Shown in pieces: positions 29,038 through 37,200 of a DNA stretch of 42,266 bases. The translations under genes were made by a program, and so were the position numbers. The notes under the pieces were generated by a model. It had not been told where the DNA came from. It did no database searches and saw only the letters and a program-made list of their open reading frames with translations. Each line of letters begins with the position of its first letter. Positions within the stretch are counted from its first letter, which is position 1. The stretch covers positions 1 through 42,266 of the forward strand of contig JALSII010000056.1 of NCBI GenBank assembly GCA_026981645.1, written 5' to 3'. Origin of the DNA: Hyphomicrobiales bacterium (lineage in GTDB: Bacteria > Pseudomonadota > Alphaproteobacteria > Rhizobiales > Devosiaceae).

Positions 29038-29673
29038 TTAAGATGCAAATCCCTTGGACTTGAGATGATTATAGGCGGTGATGATGGCGCGCAGGCGATC
29101 TTCGGATGCGCGGTCACCGCCATTGGCGTCCGGGTGATGGAGTTTGACCTGCTCCTTGTAGGCCTTCTTGAGTTCTTCGGCGCTGACGCGGGTTGAGAAC
29201 CCGAGCACCTCAAATGCCTGCCGGTCGACTTCCACAAGGCGCAATTCGCGTTTGGTCATGGGCTTGCGGCCCCGGTTGCGGGCGACACGGGCAAACAGGT
29301 TCAGGGGGTCGGCAAAACGCTTGTCGACCTGTTCTCGGGGCCCTGCCCCTCCGGTTTTTTTGCGTGAAGTGGAACGGGCGGCACCACTGGTACCGTGTTC
29401 CCAGGTCGGGCGCCCGCCGGTGAAACGGTCATTGCGCACGGCTTCGGCGGCCTCACTATCCCCCATGCCGGAAAAATAGTTGAAGGTTTTGTTGTACTGG
29501 CGCACATGGGCAACGCAATAGTTATAAAATTCACCCTCGGCTTTTTTACCTTTGGGCGCGCGCTTGTTGCCGGGCTTGTCACAACCCTCCCACTCGCAGA
29601 CAGGCCCCGCGGGCTGGTCGTTGCTGCGTTTGCGTGGTTTAATGCGAATGGAGTCAAAAACCTTGGAACTCAG
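29038..29673 (-). CDS. J-domain protein with N-terminal Cys-rich segment; probable CTG start
   Basis: A DnaJ-type co-chaperone. The C-terminal 65 residues form a J domain with the HPD motif (about 180-182). Usual start codons would give a GTG start at 29505, but the same frame continues upstream for 56 codons that clearly encode protein: [13 protein letters not shown], then [11 protein letters not shown] (C26, C31) and [18 protein letters not shown] (C53, H56), a zinc-ribbon-like pattern that I recall from rhizobial homologues. No ATG, GTG or TTG exists between the in-frame stop at 29704-29706 and this region. A CTG at 29673 has CAGGA eight bases upstream and gives the expected N-terminus. 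It is upstream of cobS. Confidence 0.8.
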   Translation of the reverse strand: MSSKVFDSIRIKPRKRSNDQPAGPVCEWEGCDKPGNKRAPKGKKAEGEFYNYCVAHVRQYNKTFNYFSGMGDSEAAEAVRNDRFTGGRPTWEHGTSGAARSTSRKKTGGAGPREQVDKRFADPLNLFARVARNRGRKPMTKRELRLVEVDRQAFEVLGFSTRVSAEELKKAYKEQVKLHHPDANGGDRASEDRLRAIITAYNHLKSKGFAS

Positions 29674-29727
29674 CGTACTAATCCTGATATTGGTGGTTGA
29701 AGGTCAAACAGTCACAAAAGGCACGTC

Positions 29728-30018
29728 ATGGGTGTGGAGCAAAGCATTATACAAAAACTCAACGCGGTTTTCGAGCCTGAATTTCTCGAACTTGAAGATA
29801 TATCCGAACGCCATCGCGGGCATGCGGGGTGGCGCGAGGGCGGGGAAAGTCATTTCCGCCTGAAAATCGCGACCCGCCATCTAGCATCTAAAGCGCGGGT
29901 GGCGCAACACCGGGCAATAATGGATGCGCTAAAAAGCGAATTTGACGCAGGACTGCATGCCCTTACGATCGAAATTATCAACCCTGAGAAGGTTTTGCAG
30001 CCCCCGACAGGGGAGTAA
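29728..30018 (+). CDS. BolA family protein
   Basis: A 96-residue protein with the BolA fold signature: the HRGHAGWREGGESHFRLKI segment followed by LASKARVAQHRAIMDALKSE and LHALTIEII. BolA proteins bind monothiol glutaredoxins and iron-sulfur clusters, with a role in iron signalling or cluster transfer. The protein has the conserved invariant His residues in the first helix-loop. It is divergent from the J-domain gene (54 bases between starts), and its last 41 bases overlap the end of the opposite-strand CNNM/CBS gene. Confidence 0.93.
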   Translation: MGVEQSIIQKLNAVFEPEFLELEDISERHRGHAGWREGGESHFRLKIATRHLASKARVAQHRAIMDALKSEFDAGLHALTIEIINPEKVLQPPTGE

Positions 30019-31285
30019 TGCGCAACTGGGTCAGCCTGTTTCGACTTTTTCGGATGATTTTGATGCGCAGGCCCTGAAAGGTGAATTGCTGGCCCTGGTC
30101 GGGAATGGTTTTGGCTTCGTGAATGACCAGGCCGGCGATGGTTGTGGCCTCTTCGTCGGAAAGGTTCCAGTTCAGCGAGCGGTTGAGATCGCGAATAGGC
30201 AGGGAGCCATCCACGATATAGGAGCCATCGCTTTGCTTGGTGACCCCCTGCAACACGATGTCGTGTTCGTCGGAAATTTCCCCGACAATTTCCTCTAAAA
30301 TGTCCTCAAGGGTTATCAGGCCCTGGACTTCGCCATATTCGTCCACCACCAGCGCAAAATGGGTTTTGCCCTTCAGGAAAGCGTTGAGCTGGGACTGGGC
30401 CGATGTGGTCTCGGGCACGAACCAGGGCTGCTTGGCGATGCGTTCAACACTGACTTTGCTGACATCTCCGCCAACTCTTACCAGTTCGGCCAGCACATCT
30501 TTTGCGTGAACCACGCCGATGATTTCGTCGCGATCCCCTTTATGCAGCGGGATGCGGGTATAGGGGCTGTTGAGTACCGCCTGAAGCAGCTCCTCGGGAC
30601 CAAGGTTGATATCAAGGGCCACCATATTGGTGCGGTGCACCATGATTTCAGAGACCTCAAGTTCAGAAAGGTCAAGAATGCCGCCCAGCATATCGCGGTC
30701 ATGCTTGATGACTTCTCCTTCGGCATGGAGCAGGTCCACGGTGCCGCGAATTTCCTCCCGTCCCGTCAGGCCCGACCTTGTGTCGTCGGTCTTGACCCCG
30801 AGCAGACGCAAGAGTGTGCGCACCAGCCATTGAATGATGGCGGTCAGGGGTGCCAGCACAATCACCACAGGGCGGATTATGGGGGATACGCCAAGGGCAA
30901 ACTCATTGGGCTGGTTGATGGCCCAGGTCTTGGGCAGGACCTCGGCAAAAATCACCACGGCCAGTGTCATCACCAGGGTGGCATAAACCACGCCGGTGTC
31001 GCCAAACAGGGTGATCAGTACCGAAGTTGCGAGCGCGGAGGCCAGAATATTGACCAGATTGTTGCCCAGCAGAAGTGCGCCGATCAGCCGCTCTTTGCTG
31101 GCAATCAGCTGTTCTACAATTCCGGCTCGTGCCGAGGCGCCGTGCTTTTCGGTTTTAGAGCGGGCAAGCTGATGAATGCGGGCACGTGACACTGCGGTCA
31201 GCGCTGTTTCGGAACCTGAAAAAAAGGCGCTGAGCAGCAACAGAAAAAATATGGCAGCGATGGTAACCCAGATGGTCAGACTCAA
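29978..31285 (-). CDS. CNNM/CorC (HlyC) family protein: DUF21 membrane domain, CBS pair, transporter-associated domain
   Basis: A 435-residue membrane protein. The first 190 residues hold about four helices of a CNNM (DUF21) domain beginning with SAFFSGSETALTAVS. A CBS-pair follows (about IMVHRTNMVALDI to GLITLEDILEEIVGEI). The C-terminal CorC_HlyC domain ends with FTFQGLRIKIIRKSRNRLTQLRI. Family members bind magnesium-ATP and affect magnesium/cobalt efflux or membrane stability. It is the third gene of an apparent aroK-aroB operon, starting 37 bases after aroB. Its 3-prime end overlaps the bolA end. Confidence 0.92.
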   Translation of the reverse strand: MSLTIWVTIAAIFFLLLLSAFFSGSETALTAVSRARIHQLARSKTEKHGASARAGIVEQLIASKERLIGALLLGNNLVNILASALATSVLITLFGDTGVVYATLVMTLAVVIFAEVLPKTWAINQPNEFALGVSPIIRPVVIVLAPLTAIIQWLVRTLLRLLGVKTDDTRSGLTGREEIRGTVDLLHAEGEVIKHDRDMLGGILDLSELEVSEIMVHRTNMVALDINLGPEELLQAVLNSPYTRIPLHKGDRDEIIGVVHAKDVLAELVRVGGDVSKVSVERIAKQPWFVPETTSAQSQLNAFLKGKTHFALVVDEYGEVQGLITLEDILEEIVGEISDEHDIVLQGVTKQSDGSYIVDGSLPIRDLNRSLNWNLSDEEATTIAGLVIHEAKTIPDQGQQFTFQGLRIKIIRKSRNRLTQLRITPLSGAAKPSQG

Positions 31286-31322
31286 TTGATAGCTCCGTTC
31301 AGTTTATCTTAGGGTCCTGACC

Positions 31323-32435
31323 CTAGCGCATGTCGTCAAGAAATGCGTGAATGTCTGCTGCGTTTACATTTTCTGCGACAAAGGCCTTGCCGATGCCGCG
31401 GGTCAGGATGAAATTCAACTTTCCGCGCGTAACTTTCTTGTCCTGGGCAATATGATGCATCAGTTTTTCCGTTGATGCCAGCTCTCCGGGGATATCGGCC
31501 AATGTGGTGGGCAGACCGGCATTTTGCAAATGGCGCTCAATGCGGATTATGTCCTGGCTTGATGCAAGGCCCGTTCTGGCTGAAAACCTGTGGGCCAGCA
31601 TCATGCCAATGGCGACCCCCTCACCGTGCAACAGCCTGTCGGAATAGCCCGTTGCCGCTTCGAGCGCATGCCCGAAGGTATGACCCAGATTAAGCAGCGC
31701 GCGCACGCCCCCCTCGAATTCGTCAGCAATGACAAAACGGGCCTTGGCCTGACACGAGCGGGCGATGGCTTCGGCCTGTGCCGGACCGCCGGAAAGAATT
31801 TCGGAGAGATTTTCCTCAAGCCAGAAGAAAAACTCCTCATCGTCAATCAGACCATATTTAACCACTTCAGCATAACCTGAGGCGAACTGTCGGGGCGGCA
31901 GGGTCGCAAAAACATCAAGGTCGGCAAGCACCAGTTTTGGCTGGTGGAAAGCTCCAACCAGATTTTTGCCGAATTTGGTGTTGATGCCGGTCTTGCCGCC
32001 CACGGAGCTATCGACCTGGGCCAGAAGCGATGTGGGGATTTGTACAAAAGCCATGCCACGCCGGGTGATGGCCGCGGCAAAGCCTGCAAGGTCGCCAATG
32101 ACGCCCCCCCCAAGTGCCAGAATGATGTCGTTGCGCTCCAGCTTTGCCTCAAGAATGGCGTCAACGATTTCATTCAGACGAGTGTAGCATTTGGCGGCCT
32201 CCCCGTGGGGAACAGAAATGATCGTATACTTGAGCCCTGCTCCTTCAAGTGCTGTGACCAGCCGGGGCAGTTGTGCCTTTTCCACTTCGCTGTCGGTGAT
32301 GACACCGAAACGCGCACCGGGGAACATGTGCGCCAGCCGGGCTCCCGCCTGTTCAATGAGTTGATGCCCTATGAGAATGTCATAGGCACGCGACCCCAGT
32401 TCAATGGAGACTTTTGTCAGTGATTCGTCTGTCAT
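31323..32435 (-). CDS. aroB: 3-dehydroquinate synthase
   Basis: A 370-residue shikimate-pathway enzyme that converts DAHP to 3-dehydroquinate with NAD and a divalent metal. Diagnostic segments are the NAD-binding LALGGGVIGDLAGFAAA, DSSVGGKTGIN and the metal-site histidines in NLGHTFGHALEA and LLHGEGVAIGM. The ATG overlaps the aroK stop by four bases, so aroK and aroB are translationally coupled, the usual arrangement. A seven-base inverted repeat spans the stop codon (31310-31325). Confidence 0.97.
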   Translation of the reverse strand: MTDESLTKVSIELGSRAYDILIGHQLIEQAGARLAHMFPGARFGVITDSEVEKAQLPRLVTALEGAGLKYTIISVPHGEAAKCYTRLNEIVDAILEAKLERNDIILALGGGVIGDLAGFAAAITRRGMAFVQIPTSLLAQVDSSVGGKTGINTKFGKNLVGAFHQPKLVLADLDVFATLPPRQFASGYAEVVKYGLIDDEEFFFWLEENLSEILSGGPAQAEAIARSCQAKARFVIADEFEGGVRALLNLGHTFGHALEAATGYSDRLLHGEGVAIGMMLAHRFSARTGLASSQDIIRIERHLQNAGLPTTLADIPGELASTEKLMHHIAQDKKVTRGKLNFILTRGIGKAFVAENVNAADIHAFLDDMR

Positions 32436-33040
32436 TTGGTGTCTGGAGCCTGTGATTTGGGTGAGACCATGAACGCCAGAAGCACTTTTATAATCTCAGC
32501 GGCTACTATATCCTGGGGCACATCCTTTGAAATAATGGTCACATCAGCCAGAGCATAGGTGGGGTAACGCTCCTCAATGAGGTCTTTCAGGGTCTGCTCG
32601 GGGTTTGGTGTTTGCAGAAGCGGGCGGTTGGCGCGCCGCGATACCCGGGCGAATAACAGGTCGAAGTCGGCCTTTATCCACACGGAAACTGCATTTTTTT
32701 CGATGATTGCGCGGGTTTTTGGGTCAACAAAAGCCCCACCGCCAGTGGCCAGCACGATATTGTCGTCTTTAAGCAACCGTTCCACCACCTTGGCCTCGCC
32801 TGCGCGAAAGGCTGCTTCTCCGTGGCGGGAAAAAAAATCGGGGATACTCATGCCGGCAGCAGCTTCGATTTCGTGGTCGCTGTCGATAAATCCGCGCCCC
32901 AGTTGAGTGGCAAGGCGTCGGCCGACGCTGGTTTTTCCGGCACCCATCATGCCCACAAGCACTATGGGCCTGCCCTCAAGCAAGGCCAGCAGCTTTTGTG
33001 CAGCTTTTGTGAACTTTGGTGGGGCGTCGGCCCTGTTCAA
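32432..33040 (-). CDS. aroK: Shikimate kinase
   Basis: A 202-residue kinase of the shikimate pathway, making shikimate 3-phosphate. Walker A is GMMGAGKTS, the substrate-binding DSDHEIE and RxGE (FRAGEAKVVERLL), the Walker-B-like LATGGGAF, and the lid with SRRANRPLLQ are present. It is slightly longer than E. coli AroK because of an N-terminal lead of about 20 residues, as in rhizobia. First gene of aroK-aroB-CNNM on the minus strand; divergent from the small membrane protein and xerD. Confidence 0.97.
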   Translation of the reverse strand: MNRADAPPKFTKAAQKLLALLEGRPIVLVGMMGAGKTSVGRRLATQLGRGFIDSDHEIEAAAGMSIPDFFSRHGEAAFRAGEAKVVERLLKDDNIVLATGGGAFVDPKTRAIIEKNAVSVWIKADFDLLFARVSRRANRPLLQTPNPEQTLKDLIEERYPTYALADVTIISKDVPQDIVAAEIIKVLLAFMVSPKSQAPDTK

Positions 33041-33183
33041 GGCAAAATCTCCTGTTAGGTTGGGGTTGAAGCGCTCAGCGTTTCATTTGTCAAGCTGCCC
33101 GGTAGCCAGTCTAGGCGAAGTTGTGGCTTGATTGAAACGACTATTTGGGACAAGAGTTAAGTCAAACAGGGGTCAGTCACGCG

Positions 33184-33330
33184 ATGCCAACTCTTATCAG
33201 GTTTTTTCTGTTTCTGGCTTTTGTCGGTGCGCTGGTGTTTGGCAGCATGGTTGCCCTGATCACGCTGGTCGAACCTGCCGACAAGGAAGTCTCGGTGCGT
33301 ATCCAGACAAAAGACCTGCTGGGAAGCTGA
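33184..33330 (+). CDS. Small conserved single-pass membrane protein, function unknown
   Basis: A 48-residue protein beginning MPTLIRFFLFLAFVGAL, with one hydrophobic helix (about 5-27) and a short tail VEPADKEVSVRIQTKDLLGS. I recall similar short proteins with an E-P-x-x-[KR]-E-[IV]-[ST]-V-R tail between aroK and xerD in Rhizobiales, though I cannot check it here. The frame is open to 33145, but the 33184 ATG gives the typical start. It ends eight bases before the xerD ATG, so the two are probably co-transcribed. Function unknown. Confidence 0.65.
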   Translation: MPTLIRFFLFLAFVGALVFGSMVALITLVEPADKEVSVRIQTKDLLGS

Positions 33331-33338
33331 AGAAAAGC

Positions 33339-34289
33339 ATGGGCGCGCCCGACCGTTCGCCATTTTACCTCAGCGAGAGTTTTCTTGAAATGATGAGCGC
33401 TGAGCGTGGGGCGGCGGCCAATACCATTGATGCCTATCGTCACGACCTGGAAGACTATTTCAGTTTTTTGCTCAAACAAAAACTCACTCCGCTCACCTCG
33501 GGCCGAGCCGATATTGTTGCCTATCTTTCAAGATTGCAGAGCGAAGGCTTTTCCAGCGCCAGCGCTGCCCGTCGTTTAAGCACCCTTCGCCAGTTTCATC
33601 GCTTTCTTTGTGCCGACCAGTTACGCAAGGACGACCCCACAAGCATCATCCAAAGTCCCAAAGCGACAAAGGGTCTGCCAAAAGTTCTTTCCGAGCAGGA
33701 AGTTGACCGCCTGTTCGAGCTGGCCGAAGAGGAGCTCGGCAGCGACGTTTCCGAAAAGAAGCGCCAGGCGCTTTTGCGTTTTTATGTGTTGCTCGAATTA
33801 CTCTATGCCACCGGCATGCGGGTCAGTGAGTTGGTCTCTCTGCACCGGGACTCAGTAATGCGGGACGCCCATTTTCTCACCATTTCGGGCAAGGGGGGCC
33901 GCGAGCGTATCGTGCCTCTGAACGACAGGGCGCGTGATGCGTTGGTTGTCTATCTTGAGGAACTTGCTCCGGGCAAGTTCCTGTTTCCGGCAAAAGGGGC
34001 AAGTGGTTATCTTTCCCGCCAGGTTTTTGCTCGTGAACTCAAGGCGCTGGGAGTGCGGGCAGGTATTGATGGCGCGCGCCTGTCGCCCCATGTGCTGCGC
34101 CATGCTTTTGCCTCCCATCTGCTCGCCGGGGGGGCAGACCTTCGGGTGGTGCAGACCCTTCTGGGGCATGCCGATATTTCCACGACACAGATTTATACCC
34201 ACATATTGGATGAACGCCTGCGCCAGCTGGTGGAGGGTCACCATCCCCTTGCGGATTCACTGCCTGTTATAAAAAATGATGGTGGCTGA
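33339..34289 (+). CDS. xerD: Tyrosine recombinase XerD
   Basis: A 316-residue site-specific recombinase that, with XerC, resolves chromosome dimers at dif. The N-terminal SAM-like domain contains NTIDAYRHDLEDYFSFL. Catalytic residues are readable: Arg in ATGMRVSEL, Lys in SGKGGRER, His-x-x-Arg in HVLRHAFASH, His in LLGHADISTTQIYTHI with the nucleophilic Tyr. The start at 33339 matches family length; an upstream-open frame to 33132 is in the way of the small gene. The position between aroK and accA is conserved in Rhizobiales as far as I recall, so this is the housekeeping copy and not a phage integrase. Confidence 0.95.
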   Translation: MGAPDRSPFYLSESFLEMMSAERGAAANTIDAYRHDLEDYFSFLLKQKLTPLTSGRADIVAYLSRLQSEGFSSASAARRLSTLRQFHRFLCADQLRKDDPTSIIQSPKATKGLPKVLSEQEVDRLFELAEEELGSDVSEKKRQALLRFYVLLELLYATGMRVSELVSLHRDSVMRDAHFLTISGKGGRERIVPLNDRARDALVVYLEELAPGKFLFPAKGASGYLSRQVFARELKALGVRAGIDGARLSPHVLRHAFASHLLAGGADLRVVQTLLGHADISTTQIYTHILDERLRQLVEGHHPLADSLPVIKNDGG

Positions 34290-34301
34290 GGGGTGGGAAC
34301 A

Positions 34302-34330
34302 TTGACAGGGGGGATGGGCATAGTCATTTT
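34302..34330 (+). promoter_or_regulatory. Possible accA promoter
   Basis: A consensus TTGACA (34302-34307) is followed after 17 bases by CATTTT (34325-34330), which keeps only the second A, third T and last T of the -10. The spacing is right, and a start of transcription near 34337 would leave about 70 bases before accA. Confidence 0.3.
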
Positions 34331-34405
34331 CCAGCCACTTTCTTCGGGCTCCTGCCGCGCAACATGACTGAACTGCAAGACTCAAAACCAAAGGTATGAA
34401 CTCTC

Positions 34406-35362
34406 ATGCAATCCTATCTCGACTTTGAAAAGCCGGTCGCCGAACTTCAGGGCAAGATTGAGGAATTGCAAAAGCTGGGAGATACCGGCGAAGCGGTAGA
34501 GATCGATGAGGAACTGGAGCGCCTGCAGTCTCGGGCCGAAAATGCGCTTGCTGATATTTATGCCAAGCTGACCCCCTGGCAGAGAACCCAGGTTGCCCGT
34601 CATCCCCAGCGGCCCCATTTCTCTGATTATGTGGGCCATCTCATTTCCGAATGGGTACCCCTGTCCGGTGACCGGAAATTCGGTGAGGACCATGCGTTGA
34701 TTACCGGTTTCGGGCGTTTCAACGGTGAGCCGGTGGCGGTGATGGGAACGGAAAAAGGCTCAAGCACCAAATCCCGCATCAAGCATAATTTCGGTTCGGC
34801 CCGTCCCGAGGGCTACCGCAAGGCGGCACGCATCATGGACATGGCCGACCGCTTTGATATTCCCGTCATCTCTTTTGTCGACACCTCCGGGGCCTATCCC
34901 GGGGTTGGCGCGGAGGAGCGGGGGCAGGCCGAAGCCATTGCCCGCTCTACCGAAAAATGTCTGGAACTGGGGGTGCCCAACATTTCCATTATTGTCGGGG
35001 AGGGGGGCTCGGGTGGAGCGATTGCCATTGCCACCGCCAACCGGGTCCTGATGCTGCAAAACGCCATTTATTCGGTTATTTCTCCCGAGGGGGGGGCTTC
35101 TATTCTCTGGCGCGATGCAGGCAAGGCCAAGGAAGCGGCAACGGCCATGAAAATTACCGCCGAGGACCTGATGGAATTTGGCATTATTGACGGGATGATA
35201 AAGGAACCCGCCGGGGGTGCGCACCGCCATATGGAGACGGTGATGGACGCAACGGGCAAGGAAATTGCCGCTTTTCTTGAGGAATTTTCCGGCAAAAGCC
35301 GCGAGGATGTGCGCGAGCACCGGCGGGAGAAGTTTCTGGCTATCGGTAAATCACTGATGTAG
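34406..35362 (+). CDS. accA: Acetyl-CoA carboxylase carboxyltransferase subunit alpha
   Basis: A 318-residue subunit that, with AccD, transfers the carboxyl group from carboxybiotin to acetyl-CoA in the first step of fatty acid synthesis. The N-terminal coiled coil (ELQGKIEELQKL), HPQRPHFSDYV, SFVDTSGAYPGVGAEERGQ and GEGGSGGAIAIATANRVLM are all AccA signatures, as is SPEGGASILWRD. Length is normal. The following L,D-transpeptidase gene begins right after its stop, so readthrough is likely. Confidence 0.97.
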   Translation: MQSYLDFEKPVAELQGKIEELQKLGDTGEAVEIDEELERLQSRAENALADIYAKLTPWQRTQVARHPQRPHFSDYVGHLISEWVPLSGDRKFGEDHALITGFGRFNGEPVAVMGTEKGSSTKSRIKHNFGSARPEGYRKAARIMDMADRFDIPVISFVDTSGAYPGVGAEERGQAEAIARSTEKCLELGVPNISIIVGEGGSGGAIAIATANRVLMLQNAIYSVISPEGGASILWRDAGKAKEAATAMKITAEDLMEFGIIDGMIKEPAGGAHRHMETVMDATGKEIAAFLEEFSGKSREDVREHRREKFLAIGKSLM

Positions 35363-35412
35363 TGGCCGGCGCGCCGGTTTGCGCCCGCCAATTACCCGGT
35401 GTAAAGAAAGTT

Positions 35413-36480
35413 GTGGCAAAAGGGCATGGTAAAAAAACCGGGGTGGGACCGTTGGCGATACTGACAGGCTTTTTTGAGCGCGCAAAATGGCTGTTTTCAA
35501 TCAAAGTGTTTGCGGTTTTGGCGCTCGTTGCGCTTGTGGTTGCCTGCACCGGACTGGTTGAAGGGGATGACCGGGGTTTGCAGCCCCTTTCAAGCCAGAC
35601 AGTTTCGGCTCTTGAGGCCATGGGTTCGTCGCCGGGCGAGGCGATGATGGTGCGCATCTACAAACAAAGCTCTGAGCTTGAGGTGTGGAAACGGGTAGGG
35701 GACGGCACCTTCAAACTGTTCAAAACCTATGCCATCTGCACCTTTTCCGGAGAGTTGGGCCCCAAAATCTTTGAGGGCGACCGTCAGTCGCCAGAAGGGT
35801 TTTATACGGTGACGCGGGGCTTGATGAATCCGCGTTCGCAATATTATCTGGCGTTCAATCTGGGTTTCCCCAACAAGTTTGACCGGGCCCATGGGCGCAC
35901 CGGCTCCAACATCATGGTGCACGGGGACTGCTCCTCGCGGGGGTGCTATGCCATGACCGACGAGCAGGTGGCCGAAATCTATGCGCTGGCGCGGGAGAGC
36001 TTTTCAGGTGGCAATCGCTCGTTTCAGGTTCAGGTCTATCCGTTCCGCATGACCCCGGAAAATCTGGCGGCAAATTATGCCAACCCCAATCTGGCCTATT
36101 GGCAGAATCTGAAAACCGGATTTGACCATTCCGAGGTTCTGAAGGGGCCGACCAACTGGGATGTGTGCAACAAGGAATATGTGTTTGACGTGCGCGCCGC
36201 CTCGGGCCAGCCGCTTGATGCTGAGGCAGCATGCCCGGTTTTGAGTCGGGACGCTTCCCTTGAAGCGCGGGTTGCTGCGCGCCAGAATGCCGACAGGGCA
36301 GCCTTTGAGATGGCGGTTGCTTCCATTCAGGCATCAGAACTGCAAAGACAGGCCGAAGCGCAACGCGAGGCCGACAGAGCTGTGGCTCTGGCCCAGCGCT
36401 CCGAAGCGATCAACCAGGCAGGCAGCAATCTTGGTGATGCCATTGGCGGTTTTTTCGGTGGGATTTTCGGCGGCAACTGA
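35413..36480 (+). CDS. L,D-transpeptidase family protein, putative lipoprotein
   Basis: A peptidoglycan cross-linking enzyme of the YkuD fold, about 355 residues. The catalytic motif is HGDCSSRGCYAMTD, with the nucleophilic Cys in RGCYAM. A hydrophobic segment ending in LVVACTG looks like a lipobox. After the catalytic domain comes an Ala/Gln/Arg-rich helical tail (ARQNADRAAFE, LQRQAEAQREADRAVALAQR) and a Gly/Phe-rich end GGFFGGIFGGN. The start is uncertain: GTG 35413 has a purine-rich AAAGAAAG upstream, whereas GTG 35362 overlaps the accA stop. The LdtR-like regulator elsewhere in the window is a plausible controller, but this is an inference. Confidence 0.88.
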   Translation: MAKGHGKKTGVGPLAILTGFFERAKWLFSIKVFAVLALVALVVACTGLVEGDDRGLQPLSSQTVSALEAMGSSPGEAMMVRIYKQSSELEVWKRVGDGTFKLFKTYAICTFSGELGPKIFEGDRQSPEGFYTVTRGLMNPRSQYYLAFNLGFPNKFDRAHGRTGSNIMVHGDCSSRGCYAMTDEQVAEIYALARESFSGGNRSFQVQVYPFRMTPENLAANYANPNLAYWQNLKTGFDHSEVLKGPTNWDVCNKEYVFDVRAASGQPLDAEAACPVLSRDASLEARVAARQNADRAAFEMAVASIQASELQRQAEAQREADRAVALAQRSEAINQAGSNLGDAIGGFFGGIFGGN

Positions 36481-36553
36481 GCCCTAGCTGAAATCTGCTC
36501 CTGCATGGTAAAATCTTTGGCATGAGGCCTGTATTTTCGTTTGAAGGGCAGTA

Positions 36554-36582
36554 TTGCTCAATATCCCTGCAATCGGGATATT
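36554..36582 (+). promoter_or_regulatory. Promoter-operator candidate upstream of the carboxymuconolactone-decarboxylase-family gene
   Basis: A perfect inverted repeat AATATCCC (36560-36567) and GGGATATT (36575-36582) with a seven-base spacer lies 18 bases before the ATG. TTGCTC (36554-36559) and GATATT (36577-36582) are 17 bases apart, so the right arm would cover a -10 element. This suits a repressor site; the same repeat in RNA could hide the start. Confidence 0.45.
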
Positions 36583-36600
36583 CAAACGGAAAAACAAACC

Positions 36601-37164
36601 ATGTTTATTCAGCCCAAACCCATCTCTGCCTACCCTTGGTATGTGCGCCTGTTTTTTTTCAAGCAGAAAAAAACCTATGGCAAGGTTCTGGAGCCGGGCA
36701 TGCTGTGGGCGCGTTCACCAAAGGTCTTTGCCGGACTGGCGTTGCTTTATGGGGCGTTGAACAGAAAATCCTCGCCACTTTCCCCCACGCTGCGCTCGCT
36801 GGTGACGGTCAGGGTTTCCCAAATCAACCATTGTGCGCTCTGCATCGACATCAATGCCACCACCCTGATGAAGCGCGGGGTTTCGGAGGAAAAAACCGAG
36901 GCGCTGGCCAATTGGCGCCGAAGTGACGCGTTTGACGATATTGAGCGGGTGGCGCTGGAATATACCGAAGCCATTACCCTCTCGGACAGGGAGGTGACGG
37001 GCGAACTCATGGGCGAGGTGAAGCGTTACTTTGACGATGATGCGGTGGTCGAACTTACCGGCATGATTGCGTTTCAGAACATGTCGTCCAAATTCAATTC
37101 GGCGCTGGATATTCCCTCGCAGGGTTTTTGCAAAATTCCGCTGGCAGCGCTGGAAGAAAAATAG
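36601..37164 (+). CDS. Carboxymuconolactone decarboxylase family protein (AhpD-like, CxxC)
   Basis: A 187-residue cytosolic protein. The active-site stretch INHCALCIDINATTLMKRG carries the AhpD-type Cys-x-x-Cys and matches the CMD fold; the redox disulfide usually acts as a peroxidase partner or in stress defence. The N-terminus (PWYVRLFFFKQKKTYG) is basic and aromatic. I used ATG 36601 rather than the open frame to 36541, where the inverted repeat lies. The next gene (CcdA-like) starts 36 bases later. A decarboxylase activity on carboxymuconolactone is unlikely with a CxxC motif. Confidence 0.82.
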   Translation: MFIQPKPISAYPWYVRLFFFKQKKTYGKVLEPGMLWARSPKVFAGLALLYGALNRKSSPLSPTLRSLVTVRVSQINHCALCIDINATTLMKRGVSEEKTEALANWRRSDAFDDIERVALEYTEAITLSDREVTGELMGEVKRYFDDDAVVELTGMIAFQNMSSKFNSALDIPSQGFCKIPLAALEEK

Positions 37165-37200
37165 AAGTCCAAAGAAAAAGCATGAAAGAGCTTCCGGTTC

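Noticed and set aside
29038..29505. J-domain gene starting at GTG 29505
   Set aside because: Conserved coding sequence continues in frame upstream for 56 codons; see the CTG-start finding.
36650..36690. LFFFKQKKTYG in the CMD protein looks like the translation of a poly-T plus Illumina P7 adapter, a known assembly artefact
   Set aside because: Only about nine bases after the T-run agree with the adapter; the rest diverges and fits the basic, aromatic N-terminus of this family, so I keep it as genuine.
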